The notes under the pieces were generated by a model that saw nothing but the letters and a program-made list of their open reading frames with translations, searched no databases and was not told the DNA's origin. Positions 16,872 to 26,161 of a DNA stretch of 64,000 bases are shown piece after piece (within the stretch, counting starts at the first letter, position 1; the number at the start of each line of letters is the position of its first letter). A program made the translations under genes and the position numbers. Where the stretch lies: positions 682,001-746,000 of the forward strand of contig NZ_CP115775.1 in the NCBI RefSeq assembly GCF_027913035.1. The letters run 5' to 3'. Origin of the DNA: Paracoccus albus (GTDB lineage: Bacteria > Pseudomonadota > Alphaproteobacteria > Rhodobacterales > Rhodobacteraceae).

Positions 16872-18605
16872 CTATGGTTGTAAACCTGCCGCAACCAGAT
16901 GACCACCGCCCGTGTCATGCAACATCAGCCGGTCCGGGCCATGTCCGAGCGGCCATACGGGGCTAGGGACTTCGGTTGTCATCCTTGCCGCCGATGGGCG
17001 CACAAAACTGGGGTCGGGAACCGGCACGGCCTCGATCAGCCGGCGGGTATAGGGGTGCTGCGGATTGCCGAATATCTGGGCGCGGCTGCCTGCCTCGACG
17101 ATCTGGCCAAGATACATGACCGCAATCCGGTCGCTGATGTTTTCCACAACTGCCATATCATGGCTGATGAACAGATAGCTGATACCGAATTCGGCCTTCA
17201 ACTCCGCCAGCAGGTCCAGCACCCGCGCCTGCACGGAAACATCCAGGGCAGAGACGCTTTCATCCGCGATGATCAGCTTTGGTTGCAGGGCGAGGGCGCG
17301 TGCGATGCAGATACGCTGGCGCTGCCCCCCGGAAAATTCGTGCGGGTAGCGCTCGATCTGATCGGCTGACAGCCCGACGCGGTCAAACAGGGTTCGTACG
17401 CGGTCGCGCCGTTCGGTCGGTGTGCCGATGCGGTGAATGGCAAGCGGCTCTGCCACCAGATCGCCAACTCGCTTGCGCGGGTTGAGCGCGGCTGCGGGGT
17501 CCTGAAAAACCATCTGAACGTCCCGACGCAGCGCGGCACTGGCGCTCAGCCCGTCTTGCGGGACGGTATGCCCCGCGACCGTGATTGAGCCCAGATGCGG
17601 GACAAGCCCGGTGATTGCGCGGGCGATGGTGGATTTTCCGCAGCCGGATTCGCCAACAAGTGAAAAGGTCTCTCCGGCGCGGATGTCGAAGCTGACATGT
17701 TCCACGGCATGAACGCGATGGGTTGTGCGCCCAAGCAGGCCGCCGTGGATGTCGTAGCGGACCTGCACATCCTTCAGTCGTGCGATTGGTTCCGCTTTGA
17801 CCGGCACAGCGCCGCTGCCATCGCCCATGCGCGGTACGGCAGCCAGCAGGGAACTTGTATAGGCTTGGGCTGGTGCTTCGAATATCCGCGCGACTGGCGC
17901 GGTTTCAACCATCCGGCTCGATTGCATGACGATGACGCTGTCTGCCATTTCCGCGACGACGCCCATATCATGCGTAATCAGAATGACCGCCGTGCCTGTG
18001 TCGCGTTGCAGGTCGCGCAAAAGATCCAGAACCTCACGCTGAACCGTGACATCAAGCGCCGTGGTCGGCTCATCCGCAATCAGCACATCGGGCTTTAGTG
18101 CCAGAGCCATTGCAATCATGACGCGCTGCCGCATCCCGCCAGAAAGTTCGTGCGGGTATTGCCGCATCCGCTGTTCGGGTTGAGAAAGCCGTACCGCTTT
18201 CAGCGCCGCAAGCCCCTGCGCCTTGGCGTCGGCTGTCGGATCGTGAGTGCGGATTGCCTCGGCCAACTGGGTTCCGATGGTCAGAACCGGGTTCAGGCTC
18301 GTCATCGGTTCCTGAAAAATCATAGCGATGCGGGCACCGCGAATGTCACGCATTTTACGCTCGGGCAGGGTGGTCAGCTCCTGCCCGTTCAGTCGGACAG
18401 AGCCGGATGCGATCTTTACCCCCGTTGGCAGCAAGCCCATCACCGCAAGTGAGGTGATCGACTTGCCGGACCCGGATTCGCCCGCGATGCACAGCGTTTG
18501 GCCGCGCGACAACGTGAAGGACAGGTCCGAAACCAGCGATTTAGGGCCCGCTTGCGTGTCGACTGCGACGGTCAGGTCGCGAACGGAAAGCACCGGATCG
18601 GTCAT
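16872..18605 (-). CDS. Fused two-domain ABC ATPase of a peptide-type importer (GsiA-like)
   Basis: A 577-residue tandem ABC ATPase. Domain 1 has Walker A GESGSGKS (42-49) and a [18 protein letters not shown] signature. Domain 2 has GESGCGKS (around residue 325) and [15 protein letters not shown]. The oligopeptide-transporter C-terminal region follows each domain. ATG 18605-18603 overlaps the formamidase stop as ATGA. It energises the permeases at 21199-23021. The fused architecture together with a nearby gamma-glutamyltransferase recalls the glutathione importer Gsi, which is only a suggestion for the substrate. Confidence 0.93.
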   Translation of the reverse strand: MTDPVLSVRDLTVAVDTQAGPKSLVSDLSFTLSRGQTLCIAGESGSGKSITSLAVMGLLPTGVKIASGSVRLNGQELTTLPERKMRDIRGARIAMIFQEPMTSLNPVLTIGTQLAEAIRTHDPTADAKAQGLAALKAVRLSQPEQRMRQYPHELSGGMRQRVMIAMALALKPDVLIADEPTTALDVTVQREVLDLLRDLQRDTGTAVILITHDMGVVAEMADSVIVMQSSRMVETAPVARIFEAPAQAYTSSLLAAVPRMGDGSGAVPVKAEPIARLKDVQVRYDIHGGLLGRTTHRVHAVEHVSFDIRAGETFSLVGESGCGKSTIARAITGLVPHLGSITVAGHTVPQDGLSASAALRRDVQMVFQDPAAALNPRKRVGDLVAEPLAIHRIGTPTERRDRVRTLFDRVGLSADQIERYPHEFSGGQRQRICIARALALQPKLIIADESVSALDVSVQARVLDLLAELKAEFGISYLFISHDMAVVENISDRIAVMYLGQIVEAGSRAQIFGNPQHPYTRRLIEAVPVPDPSFVRPSAARMTTEVPSPVWPLGHGPDRLMLHDTGGGHLVAAGLQP

Positions 18606-19561
18606 TCAAAGACCGCGCGTGGGAAGTAGAAACTGACCACCCAGTTCGGCATGTCCACGATTTCCGAAATCCGCAGATCGCCGCAGGTCGAGACCAGCAT
18701 ATAGGCATCAACAGCCGACATGCCACGTGTCGCACACAGGTGATCGACCATGCCCGCCACCGCATCGCGTGCGCCGCTCATCAGGTCCGGGCCGATCCCG
18801 GTCGTGACCTCATATCCTTTGGCGTCCAGGTGCCGCGTCACCGGGCCGGTCGTGGTGAAGCGCGGCATCTTCAGGTTGGCGCCCTTGACCAGATCGAATT
18901 TCAGCGCGACATCCATCGGGCTTTCGATGGCGGTGCCGCAGACCTCTCCGTCGCCCTGCGCGGCATGTGTGTCGCCGACGCTGAACAGCGCACCCGCGAC
19001 CTCGACCGGCAGGTAAAGCTCTGTCCCTTCAGCCAGATCGCGGATGTCCAGATTTCCGCCGACACGGCGCGGCGGCACGATGGAGTGTGATCCGGGTTCG
19101 GCCAAAGCGCAGCCGATGGTCCCGGCGAAGGGCTTCAACGGCACGCGGCCTTCCTTACCGAACAGCGCCGGTTCCTTTGTCCCCGCGTCATATTTCCAGA
19201 TCGTCAGCGCCGGATCGGTGAACTGATCGGCCAGCAAGCCGAAACCGGGAATGTTGGCCGTCCAGCCCCATGCAGAACCCTCTGCCTCTGTCGGGAAGAA
19301 CTGCTGAATGGTTATTTTCAGCGCGTCACCGGGTTCGGCCCCTTCGATCCAGATCGGGCCGGTCACAGGGTTGATCTTGCCGAAATCGAGCGCCCCGAGG
19401 TCCTCGACGGTAGAGGACGGGCCAAGCTGGCCCGCCGATGAATCCATGCATTCGAAATAGACCGATTGGCCCGGCTCCACCCGCTGCACCGGTGCAATCG
19501 CGTTGTCCCAGCCGAAGTGATGCTGCGCACCGTGGATCGTGTAGTTACAGTTGCCGCACAT
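18602..19561 (-). CDS. Acetamidase/formamidase family protein
   Basis: A 319-residue member of the FmdA/AmdA family, cytosolic hydrolases that split formamide or acetamide into ammonia and the acid. Family segments include the opening HHFGWDNAIAPVQRVEPGQ, GPIWIEGAEPGDALKI and FSVGDTHAAQGDGEVCGTAI, with conserved His, Asp and Glu residues. The start chosen is ATG 19561-19559; a GTG three codons earlier overlaps the stop of the binding-protein gene and is possible. It is embedded in an importer operon headed by an AmiC-like sensor, which supports amide breakdown as the purpose of the operon. Confidence 0.9.
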   Translation of the reverse strand: MCGNCNYTIHGAQHHFGWDNAIAPVQRVEPGQSVYFECMDSSAGQLGPSSTVEDLGALDFGKINPVTGPIWIEGAEPGDALKITIQQFFPTEAEGSAWGWTANIPGFGLLADQFTDPALTIWKYDAGTKEPALFGKEGRVPLKPFAGTIGCALAEPGSHSIVPPRRVGGNLDIRDLAEGTELYLPVEVAGALFSVGDTHAAQGDGEVCGTAIESPMDVALKFDLVKGANLKMPRFTTTGPVTRHLDAKGYEVTTGIGPDLMSGARDAVAGMVDHLCATRGMSAVDAYMLVSTCGDLRISEIVDMPNWVVSFYFPRAVFE

Positions 19562-19562
19562 C

Positions 19563-21182
19563 TTATTCACTCACATAGACATAGTCGTAATTGACGGGAA
19601 TAGAGACCGGATCGACGTAAAGCGCGTCGTAACCGCCCATCCGCTCGGACTTCATGGTGAAGCGCTGTTCGTTGAAGACAGGTGCCCAGGGTGCATCTTC
19701 CATGACACGCATATAGACATCCGACCAGGCCTGAAGGCGGGCCTCCGACTGATCCTCGCCTGCCATCGAATCCGCCTCGGTCGCGGCGGCGTCCAGCTCT
19801 TGGTTACAGTATTTCGACCAGTTCCAGCCACCAGGTTCCGCGCCCGCGCAGCCAAGGATCGGTCCATAGAAATTCGACGGGTCCGGGAAGTCGGCAATCC
19901 AGGCCATCCCGCCAGACCAGATCATCGGTGCGCTGCCATTGCCGCCCGCCTCGATCACATTGGCCTGAGCCAGCGAACGGATCTCCGCATTGATGCCGAT
20001 CTGCGAAAGATCCTGCTGGATCGCTTGGGCAATGCGTGGGTTGGGATCGGTGTTCATGACGTAAAGTTCGGTATCCACCCCATCCGCATAACCCGCATCG
20101 GCCATCAATTGCCTGGCGGCTTCGATATCGCCATCGATGCCGGCATAGCCTTCGGTATAGCCCGGCATCGACGGGGGCAGCGGCTGGGTGGCGGGCACCG
20201 CGCGATTGTTAATCATCTGCACGATACGATCTTTGTTCAGCGCCATATTCACGGCGCGACGAACCTCTACCTTGTCGAAGGGCGGGGTTTCGACATTCAT
20301 GGTGATATAGCCGGTGTGAAGCTGCCCGCCTTCGACAACGCGGGCGGCCTGATCTGGATCGCTCATCACCTCTTCGAATTTGGCGGGCGGGATGCCGTCG
20401 CCGGGGACGTCAACCTCGCCATTCTGCAGGCGCAGCAGGGCCACGACAGGTTCCTGCCCGATTTCGAAGGTGATGCTGTCCAGATAGGGCAGCCCGTCGC
20501 GCCAGTAATCGGCGTTCTTTTCCAGAACGACCCGCTGGCCAACCGTCCACTCGCCCAGCTTGAACGCGCCGGTCCCGACCGGGTTCTTGCCGAAGTCGGC
20601 ACCGGCTTCGTCCACAGCCTCTTTCGGCACCACTGAGGCGAAGTTCAGCGCCATCAGGTGAAGGAAGGTCGCGTCCGGACGGCTGAGCTCGATCTGAACG
20701 GTCTGCGGGTCGATTACGGTCACACCGGCAAGCCCTTCGGCCTCTCCCGCGGCTGCTTCATCATAACCGCTGATTGAGCCAAAGAAGCCCGCGCCCGGTG
20801 ACATCGTTTCCGGGTCGGTCACCCGGTCGAGCGAATATTTCACATCCTCCGCCGTCATCTCGCGCCCATTGTGGAACTTCACACCGGGGCGCAGCTTGAA
20901 TGTATAGGTCAGCCCGTCCTCGGACATCTCATAGCTTTCGGCAAGGCCGGGGCGCAGATTCGTCGTGCCAGGTTCGTAATCCATCAGCCCGTCGAAGATC
21001 GACTTTATCATCGACCAGTTCTGCCAGTCATAGCCGATGGCCGGGTCCAGCGTCGCCACATCGTCCTTGTAGGTGATGATGATGCTGCCGCCAGGCGTCG
21101 CGTTTGGATCAAGCGTTTCCTGCGCTGCGACCGGTAGCGCCATTGCGGCGACGAGCGCTGTCGAGATCATAAGTTTTTTCAT
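19563..21182 (-). CDS. ABC importer substrate-binding protein, SBP_bac_5 family, Sec signal
   Basis: A 539-residue periplasmic binding protein with a classical Sec signal peptide (MKKLMISTALVAAMALPVAA, cleavage near residue 20). The DppA-family marker VKFHNGREMTAEDVKYSLDR is present. ATG 21182-21180 is preceded by AGGAGAGG. It belongs to the importer formed by the permeases at 21199-23021 and the fused ATPase at 16872. It differs from the Tat-type binding protein of the neighbouring cluster, so the two importers probably handle different ligands. Confidence 0.93.
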   Translation of the reverse strand: MKKLMISTALVAAMALPVAAQETLDPNATPGGSIIITYKDDVATLDPAIGYDWQNWSMIKSIFDGLMDYEPGTTNLRPGLAESYEMSEDGLTYTFKLRPGVKFHNGREMTAEDVKYSLDRVTDPETMSPGAGFFGSISGYDEAAAGEAEGLAGVTVIDPQTVQIELSRPDATFLHLMALNFASVVPKEAVDEAGADFGKNPVGTGAFKLGEWTVGQRVVLEKNADYWRDGLPYLDSITFEIGQEPVVALLRLQNGEVDVPGDGIPPAKFEEVMSDPDQAARVVEGGQLHTGYITMNVETPPFDKVEVRRAVNMALNKDRIVQMINNRAVPATQPLPPSMPGYTEGYAGIDGDIEAARQLMADAGYADGVDTELYVMNTDPNPRIAQAIQQDLSQIGINAEIRSLAQANVIEAGGNGSAPMIWSGGMAWIADFPDPSNFYGPILGCAGAEPGGWNWSKYCNQELDAAATEADSMAGEDQSEARLQAWSDVYMRVMEDAPWAPVFNEQRFTMKSERMGGYDALYVDPVSIPVNYDYVYVSE

Positions 21183-21198
21183 TTATCCTCTCCTGTTG

Positions 21199-22119
21199 TT
21201 ACCGCAGCTTGATGCGCGGATCTATGAATGGGGTGATGAGATCGGCCAGCAGGTTGCCCAGTACGATGGCCACGGCCGAGGTGATGGTGACGCCCATGAT
21301 GATCGGGATGTCGACCCGCTGGATCGCCTGCCAGGCAAGCTGACCGATGCCTGGCCAGCCAAAGACGCTTTCGACGACGACGACACCGCCCATGAAGATG
21401 CCTATATCCATGCCGATCATGGCGATAACAGGCAGGATCGCATTGGGCAGGGCATGGCGCAGGACGACGCGGGCGCGGCCAAGGCCCTTGGCGCGGGCGG
21501 TGCGAATGTAATCGGCGCGAAGCACGTCCAGCATGGAGGACCGCATCATCCGGCTGTACCAGCCCGCGCCCATGATCCCCATGGTGACAGAGGGGAGCAC
21601 CAAATGCGAAAGCGTTCCGTAGCCGCCGATCGGGAACCAGCCCAGCTTGACCGCAAAGACGTAAAGCAGCAGCAGCGCGACCACAAACTGCGGCGCGGAA
21701 ACGGCGGTAAAGCTGACCACCATGAGCGAGGTGTCCAGCGGTTTCCCCCGGTTCAGCGCGGCCACCACGCCAAGGGTAAGACCGATCAGCAGTTCGGCCA
21801 AAATGGCACCCAGCATCAGTTGCAGAGTCGCGGGCAGGCGGGCGGCGATCAGGCTCGCGACCTCTGACCTTTGCAGATAACTGCGACCCATATCGCCATG
21901 CAGCAGACCCCACAGGTAATTGCCATATTGCACCCAGACCGGCTGATCGAGGCCAAGCTGGCGGCGGATGTTCTCTACCACCTCGGGCGTGGCAGAGCGT
22001 CCGGCGATCTGACGCACCGGATCGGCAGGCAGGATATAAAGCAGCAGAAAGGTGATCACGCTGACGCCCAGCAGGATCAGCGCGGACTGAAAAAGGCGCC
22101 GGATCAGATAAGCTGCCAT
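21199..22119 (-). CDS. ABC importer permease, DppB/GsiC type
   Basis: A 306-residue inner-membrane permease. It begins MAAYLIRRLFQSALILLGVS, carries ILPADPVRQIAGRSATPEVV, and has the EAA loop YIRTARAKGLGRARVVLRHA. The real start is ATG 22119-22117, overlapping the stop of the DppC-type gene by one base (TGATG). The frame stays open upstream to 22656, but that part only mirrors the neighbouring permease and is ignored. It pairs with the product of 22119-23021. Confidence 0.93.
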   Translation of the reverse strand: MAAYLIRRLFQSALILLGVSVITFLLLYILPADPVRQIAGRSATPEVVENIRRQLGLDQPVWVQYGNYLWGLLHGDMGRSYLQRSEVASLIAARLPATLQLMLGAILAELLIGLTLGVVAALNRGKPLDTSLMVVSFTAVSAPQFVVALLLLYVFAVKLGWFPIGGYGTLSHLVLPSVTMGIMGAGWYSRMMRSSMLDVLRADYIRTARAKGLGRARVVLRHALPNAILPVIAMIGMDIGIFMGGVVVVESVFGWPGIGQLAWQAIQRVDIPIIMGVTITSAVAIVLGNLLADLITPFIDPRIKLR

Positions 22120-23021
22120 CAGCGCCGCCCCCTTTGCGTCGGGTCGAGGACTTCGCGAAGTGCATCGCCGACCAGATTGAAGGCAAGTGCCAGCAGCAGA
22201 ATCGCGGCGCCGGGTATAAAGACCAGCCAGGGCGCTGATTGAAAATAGGTCTGGTTCTCGAAGATGATATTTCCCCAACTTGGTGTCGGTGGCTGAACAC
22301 CCACACCCAGATAGGACAGCGTCGCTTCCAGCAGCACGGTGGTTGAAATCCCCAGCGTTGCCCAGACGATGATCGTCGGCCACAGATGCGGCAGCAGATG
22401 GTGCCACAAGATGCGTGCACCCGATGCGCCCAAGGTGCGCTCTGCCGCGATAAAGTCGCGTTCGGTAAGAGCGGTTGTTTCGGTGTAAACGACGCGGGCG
22501 GTCTGAACCCAGTTCACCATCGCGATGACAAGCGCCACGATCCAAAGCGAAGGCCGGAAGATCGCGGCAAGGCAAATCGCCAGCAGCAGGGCAGGGAACG
22601 CCATCATGAGATCGGTGAAGCGCATCAGTACCGTGCCGACCCATCCACGCACCCATCCCGCCGTAAGCCCGACCACGGTGCCAAGCCCAACCGCAATTCC
22701 GTTTGCGATGATCCCGATAATCAGCGAGGTCCGCGCCCCATAAAGCAGTCGCGAAAACAAGTCGCGGCCCAGCAGATCAGTCCCCATCAGCCACGGTCCG
22801 CCCGGCGGCATCGGCGCGCCTTCCAGCGTCAGCCCGTCGAAATTCTGCTGATCCGGCGGATAGCTTGCGAGCCACGGTGCCGCGATGGCCGCACCGACGA
22901 TCACAAGGATCAGCAGCAGCCCCAGTACAGCAAGCGGCCGGCGCAGCAGCCTTGCGAATGCGCCGCGTTCGACCGGTGGCGCAAATGGGGCGGGAGTCAT
23001 CGGCGTGGTGGTATCAGTCAT
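22119..23021 (-). CDS. ABC importer permease, DppC/GsiD type
   Basis: A 300-residue permease with the DppC features MGTDLLGRDLFSRLLYGART and the loop ERTLGASGARILWHHLLPH. ATG 23021-23019 overlaps the ANTAR gene stop by four bases, so its translation is coupled to that of the regulator. In this cluster the C-type permease precedes the B-type, the reverse of the neighbouring importer cluster, which argues against a simple recent tandem duplication. Confidence 0.93.
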   Translation of the reverse strand: MTDTTTPMTPAPFAPPVERGAFARLLRRPLAVLGLLLILVIVGAAIAAPWLASYPPDQQNFDGLTLEGAPMPPGGPWLMGTDLLGRDLFSRLLYGARTSLIIGIIANGIAVGLGTVVGLTAGWVRGWVGTVLMRFTDLMMAFPALLLAICLAAIFRPSLWIVALVIAMVNWVQTARVVYTETTALTERDFIAAERTLGASGARILWHHLLPHLWPTIIVWATLGISTTVLLEATLSYLGVGVQPPTPSWGNIIFENQTYFQSAPWLVFIPGAAILLLALAFNLVGDALREVLDPTQRGRR

Positions 23022-23614
23022 GAACCGCTTCCGTTGCTTTTGGGGTGGTCATGGCGGGCGATGATCCGCGCCGCCGCGGCCTCGAAGCTTTCCCGGCGGT
23101 CGGTTGCCATGCGGCGCAGGCTGGCAAATGCGACCTCGTCGCTCATACCCTGCGCCATCAGGGCCATGACGGCACGCACGACGGTTTCGCGGGCAGACAG
23201 CCGTTCCCTCAACTCTTCAATCCTGCTGGCAGAGCGGTGATGAGCCTCGAACGCGGCACGGGCGATCAGCAGCGCCGAATAGACCCCATTATCACCGACC
23301 GGCTTCAACAATTGCGCATGGGCGCCATGCGACAGCGACCATTCGATCCGGCCAGGCGCTTCCGAGCCGATCAACGCGATCATGGGCATCGGACTTTCCC
23401 CCGGCTTCCATGCAAACTGCGTGTCAAAACCCATATCGACGTCGAAAAACAGAAAATCGACGGAAAGGTCCGGTGGCAGTTCTGGCCAGTGGGATTCGAC
23501 GGAAAGGCCAATCGCGCGAAGCTGCCTTTCAATGGCCGAGACATTGCCGTGGGGGCGGTGCAGGATGGCGGCCCTTGCCCCTGCCAGATCAAGAATGCGG
23601 ACGCGCCCGCTCAT
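23018..23614 (-). CDS. ANTAR-domain RNA-binding antiterminator (AmiR/NasT type)
   Basis: A 198-residue AmiR-like protein. The N-terminal half (about 1-115) resembles a receiver fold without an obvious phosphorylation site. A coiled helix around 118-140 leads into an ANTAR domain (about 128-190) with the pattern ARETVVRAVMALMAQGMSDE and then AFASLRRMATDRRESFEAAA. ANTAR proteins bind paired RNA hairpins and stop terminator formation. The gene overlaps both the AmiC-like sensor gene upstream and the permease gene downstream by four bases. In Pseudomonas ami the sensor AmiC sequesters AmiR until an amide binds; the same arrangement is inferred here. Confidence 0.88.
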   Translation of the reverse strand: MSGRVRILDLAGARAAILHRPHGNVSAIERQLRAIGLSVESHWPELPPDLSVDFLFFDVDMGFDTQFAWKPGESPMPMIALIGSEAPGRIEWSLSHGAHAQLLKPVGDNGVYSALLIARAAFEAHHRSASRIEELRERLSARETVVRAVMALMAQGMSDEVAFASLRRMATDRRESFEAAAARIIARHDHPKSNGSGS

Positions 23615-24660
23615 GTCACGATCCGAAGGCTGGGCCGACGATGATGTCGCTCTGGTCGGGTCAGATAGGGGTCGCCGGGTCTGGCGGGCAAGCTTTGCTG
23701 AACAACGAAACGACCGCCTTCCGCCTTGGCAATCAGTGCGGGCAGTGCCGTGTGATGTGTTTGTGCGTCTATCGGCCCCGCGCCGTTATCCAGTGCCAGA
23801 AGGTCGGCAAGCGGCAGGTTTTCACCGCCCGGATGCGCGTGGAAAAGGCGGGCCATTTCCATGGTCGAGGCATAGGCCGCTGCCTCATGTGAATTGGCAA
23901 AATCGAGACCCGGTGCATGGAAATAGGGCCCTGCTGCGATCAAACCATCGGCGGCCTCGCCCATCAGGGGTAATTCGCATTCGGTCAGATTGCACGACAG
24001 GATCGGCAGGCCCGGCATACGCGCCTTCAGCGCCTTGACGAATGAATATTGCGACGGCCCGATCAGAGAGTTCATGATGAAGTCAGGCCGGATCTCGATG
24101 ATCTCATCGACCATGTCCTCGACGCCCGTCTCACCAAGCGAAAGATGCCGCTCGCCGGTGATTTCGCCGCCGGACGTCGTGACAACCTCTCTGGCCAGCC
24201 GGTTGATCTCCCATCCCCAGATATAGTTTGACGCGACAAGGTGCATCCTTTTGCCGAAGCGCGGCATGGCCCAGTCCAGCAAAGGCAGCAAATGCTGGTT
24301 CGGACAGGCGTGCATGTAGACGACATGATCCGATGCCTCGAACCCTTCATAGGGGACTGCATACCAAAGCGTCGCGTCGGCGCGTTCCAGCACCGGCAGA
24401 ACTTCCTTACGGCTCCACGATGTGACACAACCAAGGATGTGTCGCGCAGTGCTGTCTTTCAGGATGCTTTTGCATTGTGGAGCATATAGGTCGATCTGAC
24501 CTTCCGGGTCACGCACGACCGGGGAAAGTTCGATAGCGAATGCGGGATCCTCATTCACTTTGCGTATCGCGTTCATTGCGCCGGTGAAACTGGCATTCGA
24601 AATTGCCGCGTAGCCGCCTGTGCGGGACAGCAGAATACCGATTTCGATCCGTCGTTTCAT
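23611..24660 (-). CDS. AmiC-like ligand sensor (periplasmic-binding fold, cytoplasmic)
   Basis: A 349-residue protein starting MKRRIEIGILLSRTGGYAA, with no signal peptide, so it stays in the cytoplasm although its fold is that of a leucine/amide-binding protein. Segments such as GCVTSWSRKEVLPVLER, YVGF-like YEGFEASDHVVYMHACPNQ and SLIGPSQYSFVKALKA match AmiC and the related UrtA/FmdD binding proteins. ATG 24660-24658 has GGGGAGG nine bases upstream. An open frame extends upstream to 24738 but would read through the terminator hairpin and is rejected. It is the first gene of the cluster and is inferred to control the ANTAR protein encoded next to it. Confidence 0.87.
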   Translation of the reverse strand: MKRRIEIGILLSRTGGYAAISNASFTGAMNAIRKVNEDPAFAIELSPVVRDPEGQIDLYAPQCKSILKDSTARHILGCVTSWSRKEVLPVLERADATLWYAVPYEGFEASDHVVYMHACPNQHLLPLLDWAMPRFGKRMHLVASNYIWGWEINRLAREVVTTSGGEITGERHLSLGETGVEDMVDEIIEIRPDFIMNSLIGPSQYSFVKALKARMPGLPILSCNLTECELPLMGEAADGLIAAGPYFHAPGLDFANSHEAAAYASTMEMARLFHAHPGGENLPLADLLALDNGAGPIDAQTHHTALPALIAKAEGGRFVVQQSLPARPGDPYLTRPERHHRRPSLRIVT

Positions 24661-24682
24661 GTAACCTCCCCTACGGCAAACG

Positions 24683-24719
24683 AAAAAGGCCCCACTCCGC
24701 CGAAGGCGGATGAGGGGCC
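24683..24719 (-). terminator. Strong intrinsic terminator in the leader of the AmiC-ANTAR operon
   Basis: On the minus-strand transcript a GGCCCC/GGGGCC outer stem and a UCCGCC/GGCGGA inner stem enclose a cUUCGg tetraloop, followed directly by UUUUU (bases 24687-24683). It lies 22 bp before the start codon of the first gene and points into the operon. A terminator here makes sense only if it is conditional, and the operon encodes an ANTAR antiterminator. Confidence 0.88.
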
Positions 24720-24788
24720 CTGATGCCGTTCGCGTCACGCAATTTCCCTAACGATTGCGGATCACACGGTCGCTGGTCAAGAGTGTTC

Positions 24789-24804
24789 TGCGTTCAGGAT
24801 GCCA
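24789..24804 (-). promoter_or_regulatory. Sigma-54-like promoter candidate for the AmiC-ANTAR operon
   Basis: The minus strand reads TGGCATCCTGAACGCA: GG and GC with ten bases between them, the spacing of -24/-12 promoters, but with AC instead of TT before the GC. A start near 24778 would give a leader of about 118 bases including the terminator. An alternative sigma-70 -35 box TTGACC begins at 24780 but has a poor -10. Both are weak. Confidence 0.27.
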
Positions 24805-24895
24805 GAAAACGGCCGGATTCCGCGCTTGCCCTGTTCTTTGGCAGTCGGTGCGCCGTCAACCGCCACCTGTCATAAGAGCGGGGCCGGTATAACGG

Positions 24896-26161
24896 TCAAG
24901 CTGCTTCATCGCGCAGTTTTCGGATCGCCAACCAGCTTGCAAGAGCCATCGCGCCCGCCGTTGCAAGACACAGCGGCAGCCCCCCGATCTGATAGCTGAG
25001 GCCCGATAGCAGCGTTCCAACCAGACGGCCCGCTGCGTTCGCCATGTAGTAGAAGCCGACATCGCGGGTGATCCGCGCAGCCGAACCGAATGCGAGGATG
25101 AGGTAGGAGTGAACGGAAGAGTTTACCGCGAACACAAAGCCGAACAGTAGCAGCCCGACGATCAGCAATGCGGTCAGCCACGGGGCGGGACCGTCCGCGA
25201 TAAGTGCTGCGACGGCAAGGGCAAATGGTATCGGGACGAGCATGGCCGCCCATAGGATTGCCTTCCCGACAACGGCCTGTTCAGGCTGGCTGCTGCCGCC
25301 CAGAATTCGCGGTGCGAAAGCCTGAACCGCGCCATAGGCGATGATCCACAGCGCCATGAAGCCGCCGACAAGAAAGAACGCCTCGCGCCGCCCCTCTGCC
25401 GAGCCATCGGACAGGACGGAGTGAAAATAGATCGGAATGCCGACGACGAACCAGACGTCCCTTGCGCCGAAAAGGAACATGCGCGCAAGGCTCAGTCGGT
25501 TTACTCGGACATCGCGCGACCGCCATCCCGACCATTTTTCCGCCGACTTCATGCGGCCGGGAAGCCCCGCAGGCAGAAACAGGATGACCGCCGTCAGGAT
25601 CGCCGCCAATATCGCTGCCATACCCAGAACGGCGGCGTGAAAGCCGGCAAGCGCCAGCAGCGCTGCGCCAAGGAAAAAACCCAGCCCCTTGATGGCGTTC
25701 TTTGACCCGGTCAGCGCTGCAACCCAGCGAAACAGCCCGCCATCTTCAGAAGGCGCCAGAAGCTTGACCGCCGATTTCGAGGACATCTTGGCAAGATCCT
25801 TGGCCACGCCAGAGACACCCTGAACCGCCATGACGAAGGTGACAGAGGCAGCGATCGACCATGTAGGGTCAAGCTGCGACAGCGCGATAAGCGCCCCGAT
25901 CTGAAGTGCAAGGCCGCTATACAATGTCGCAGCCAGGCCGAAGCGGGCGGCCAGCCAACCAGCGGCAAGGTTGGTCACAATTCCTGCGACTTCATACAGC
26001 AGGAACAACCACGCCAGCTGAACGGGCGAAAATCCAAGGCTGTTGAAATGCAGCAGTACAAGCATCCGCAATGCGCCATCGGACAGCATGAAGGCCCAAT
26101 AGGCGGCAGTCACCGCCGCATAGGCGCGCAAGGGGTTCGGGGCAGCAGCGGTATTGTTCAC
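24896..26161 (-). CDS. arsJ: Organoarsenical efflux MFS transporter ArsJ
   Basis: A 421-residue major-facilitator protein with about 12 helices. The N-terminal part [19 protein letters not shown] and [19 protein letters not shown] are hallmarks of ArsJ. ArsJ exports 1-arseno-3-phosphoglycerate made by a companion GAPDH, giving arsenate resistance without reduction. The start is GTG 26161-26159, overlapping the GAPDH stop as GTGA; an upstream extension would overlap most of that stop region and is unlikely. The obligatory partner gene directly upstream confirms the call. Confidence 0.93.
   Translation of the reverse strand: MNNTAAAPNPLRAYAAVTAAYWAFMLSDGALRMLVLLHFNSLGFSPVQLAWLFLLYEVAGIVTNLAAGWLAARFGLAATLYSGLALQIGALIALSQLDPTWSIAASVTFVMAVQGVSGVAKDLAKMSSKSAVKLLAPSEDGGLFRWVAALTGSKNAIKGLGFFLGAALLALAGFHAAVLGMAAILAAILTAVILFLPAGLPGRMKSAEKWSGWRSRDVRVNRLSLARMFLFGARDVWFVVGIPIYFHSVLSDGSAEGRREAFFLVGGFMALWIIAYGAVQAFAPRILGGSSQPEQAVVGKAILWAAMLVPIPFALAVAALIADGPAPWLTALLIVGLLLFGFVFAVNSSVHSYLILAFGSAARITRDVGFYYMANAAGRLVGTLLSGLSYQIGGLPLCLATAGAMALASWLAIRKLRDEAA

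Noticed and set aside
16638..16918. Small open frames in the 414-bp gap on both strands.
   Set aside because: No ribosome-binding sites, no hydrophobic or domain pattern, and they overlap the ATPase gene end.
21179..22420. 413-codon minus-strand frame overlapping both importer permeases.
   Set aside because: The two permeases in the other frames have full membrane-protein patterns; this frame is Arg/Cys/His-rich and shadowed by them.
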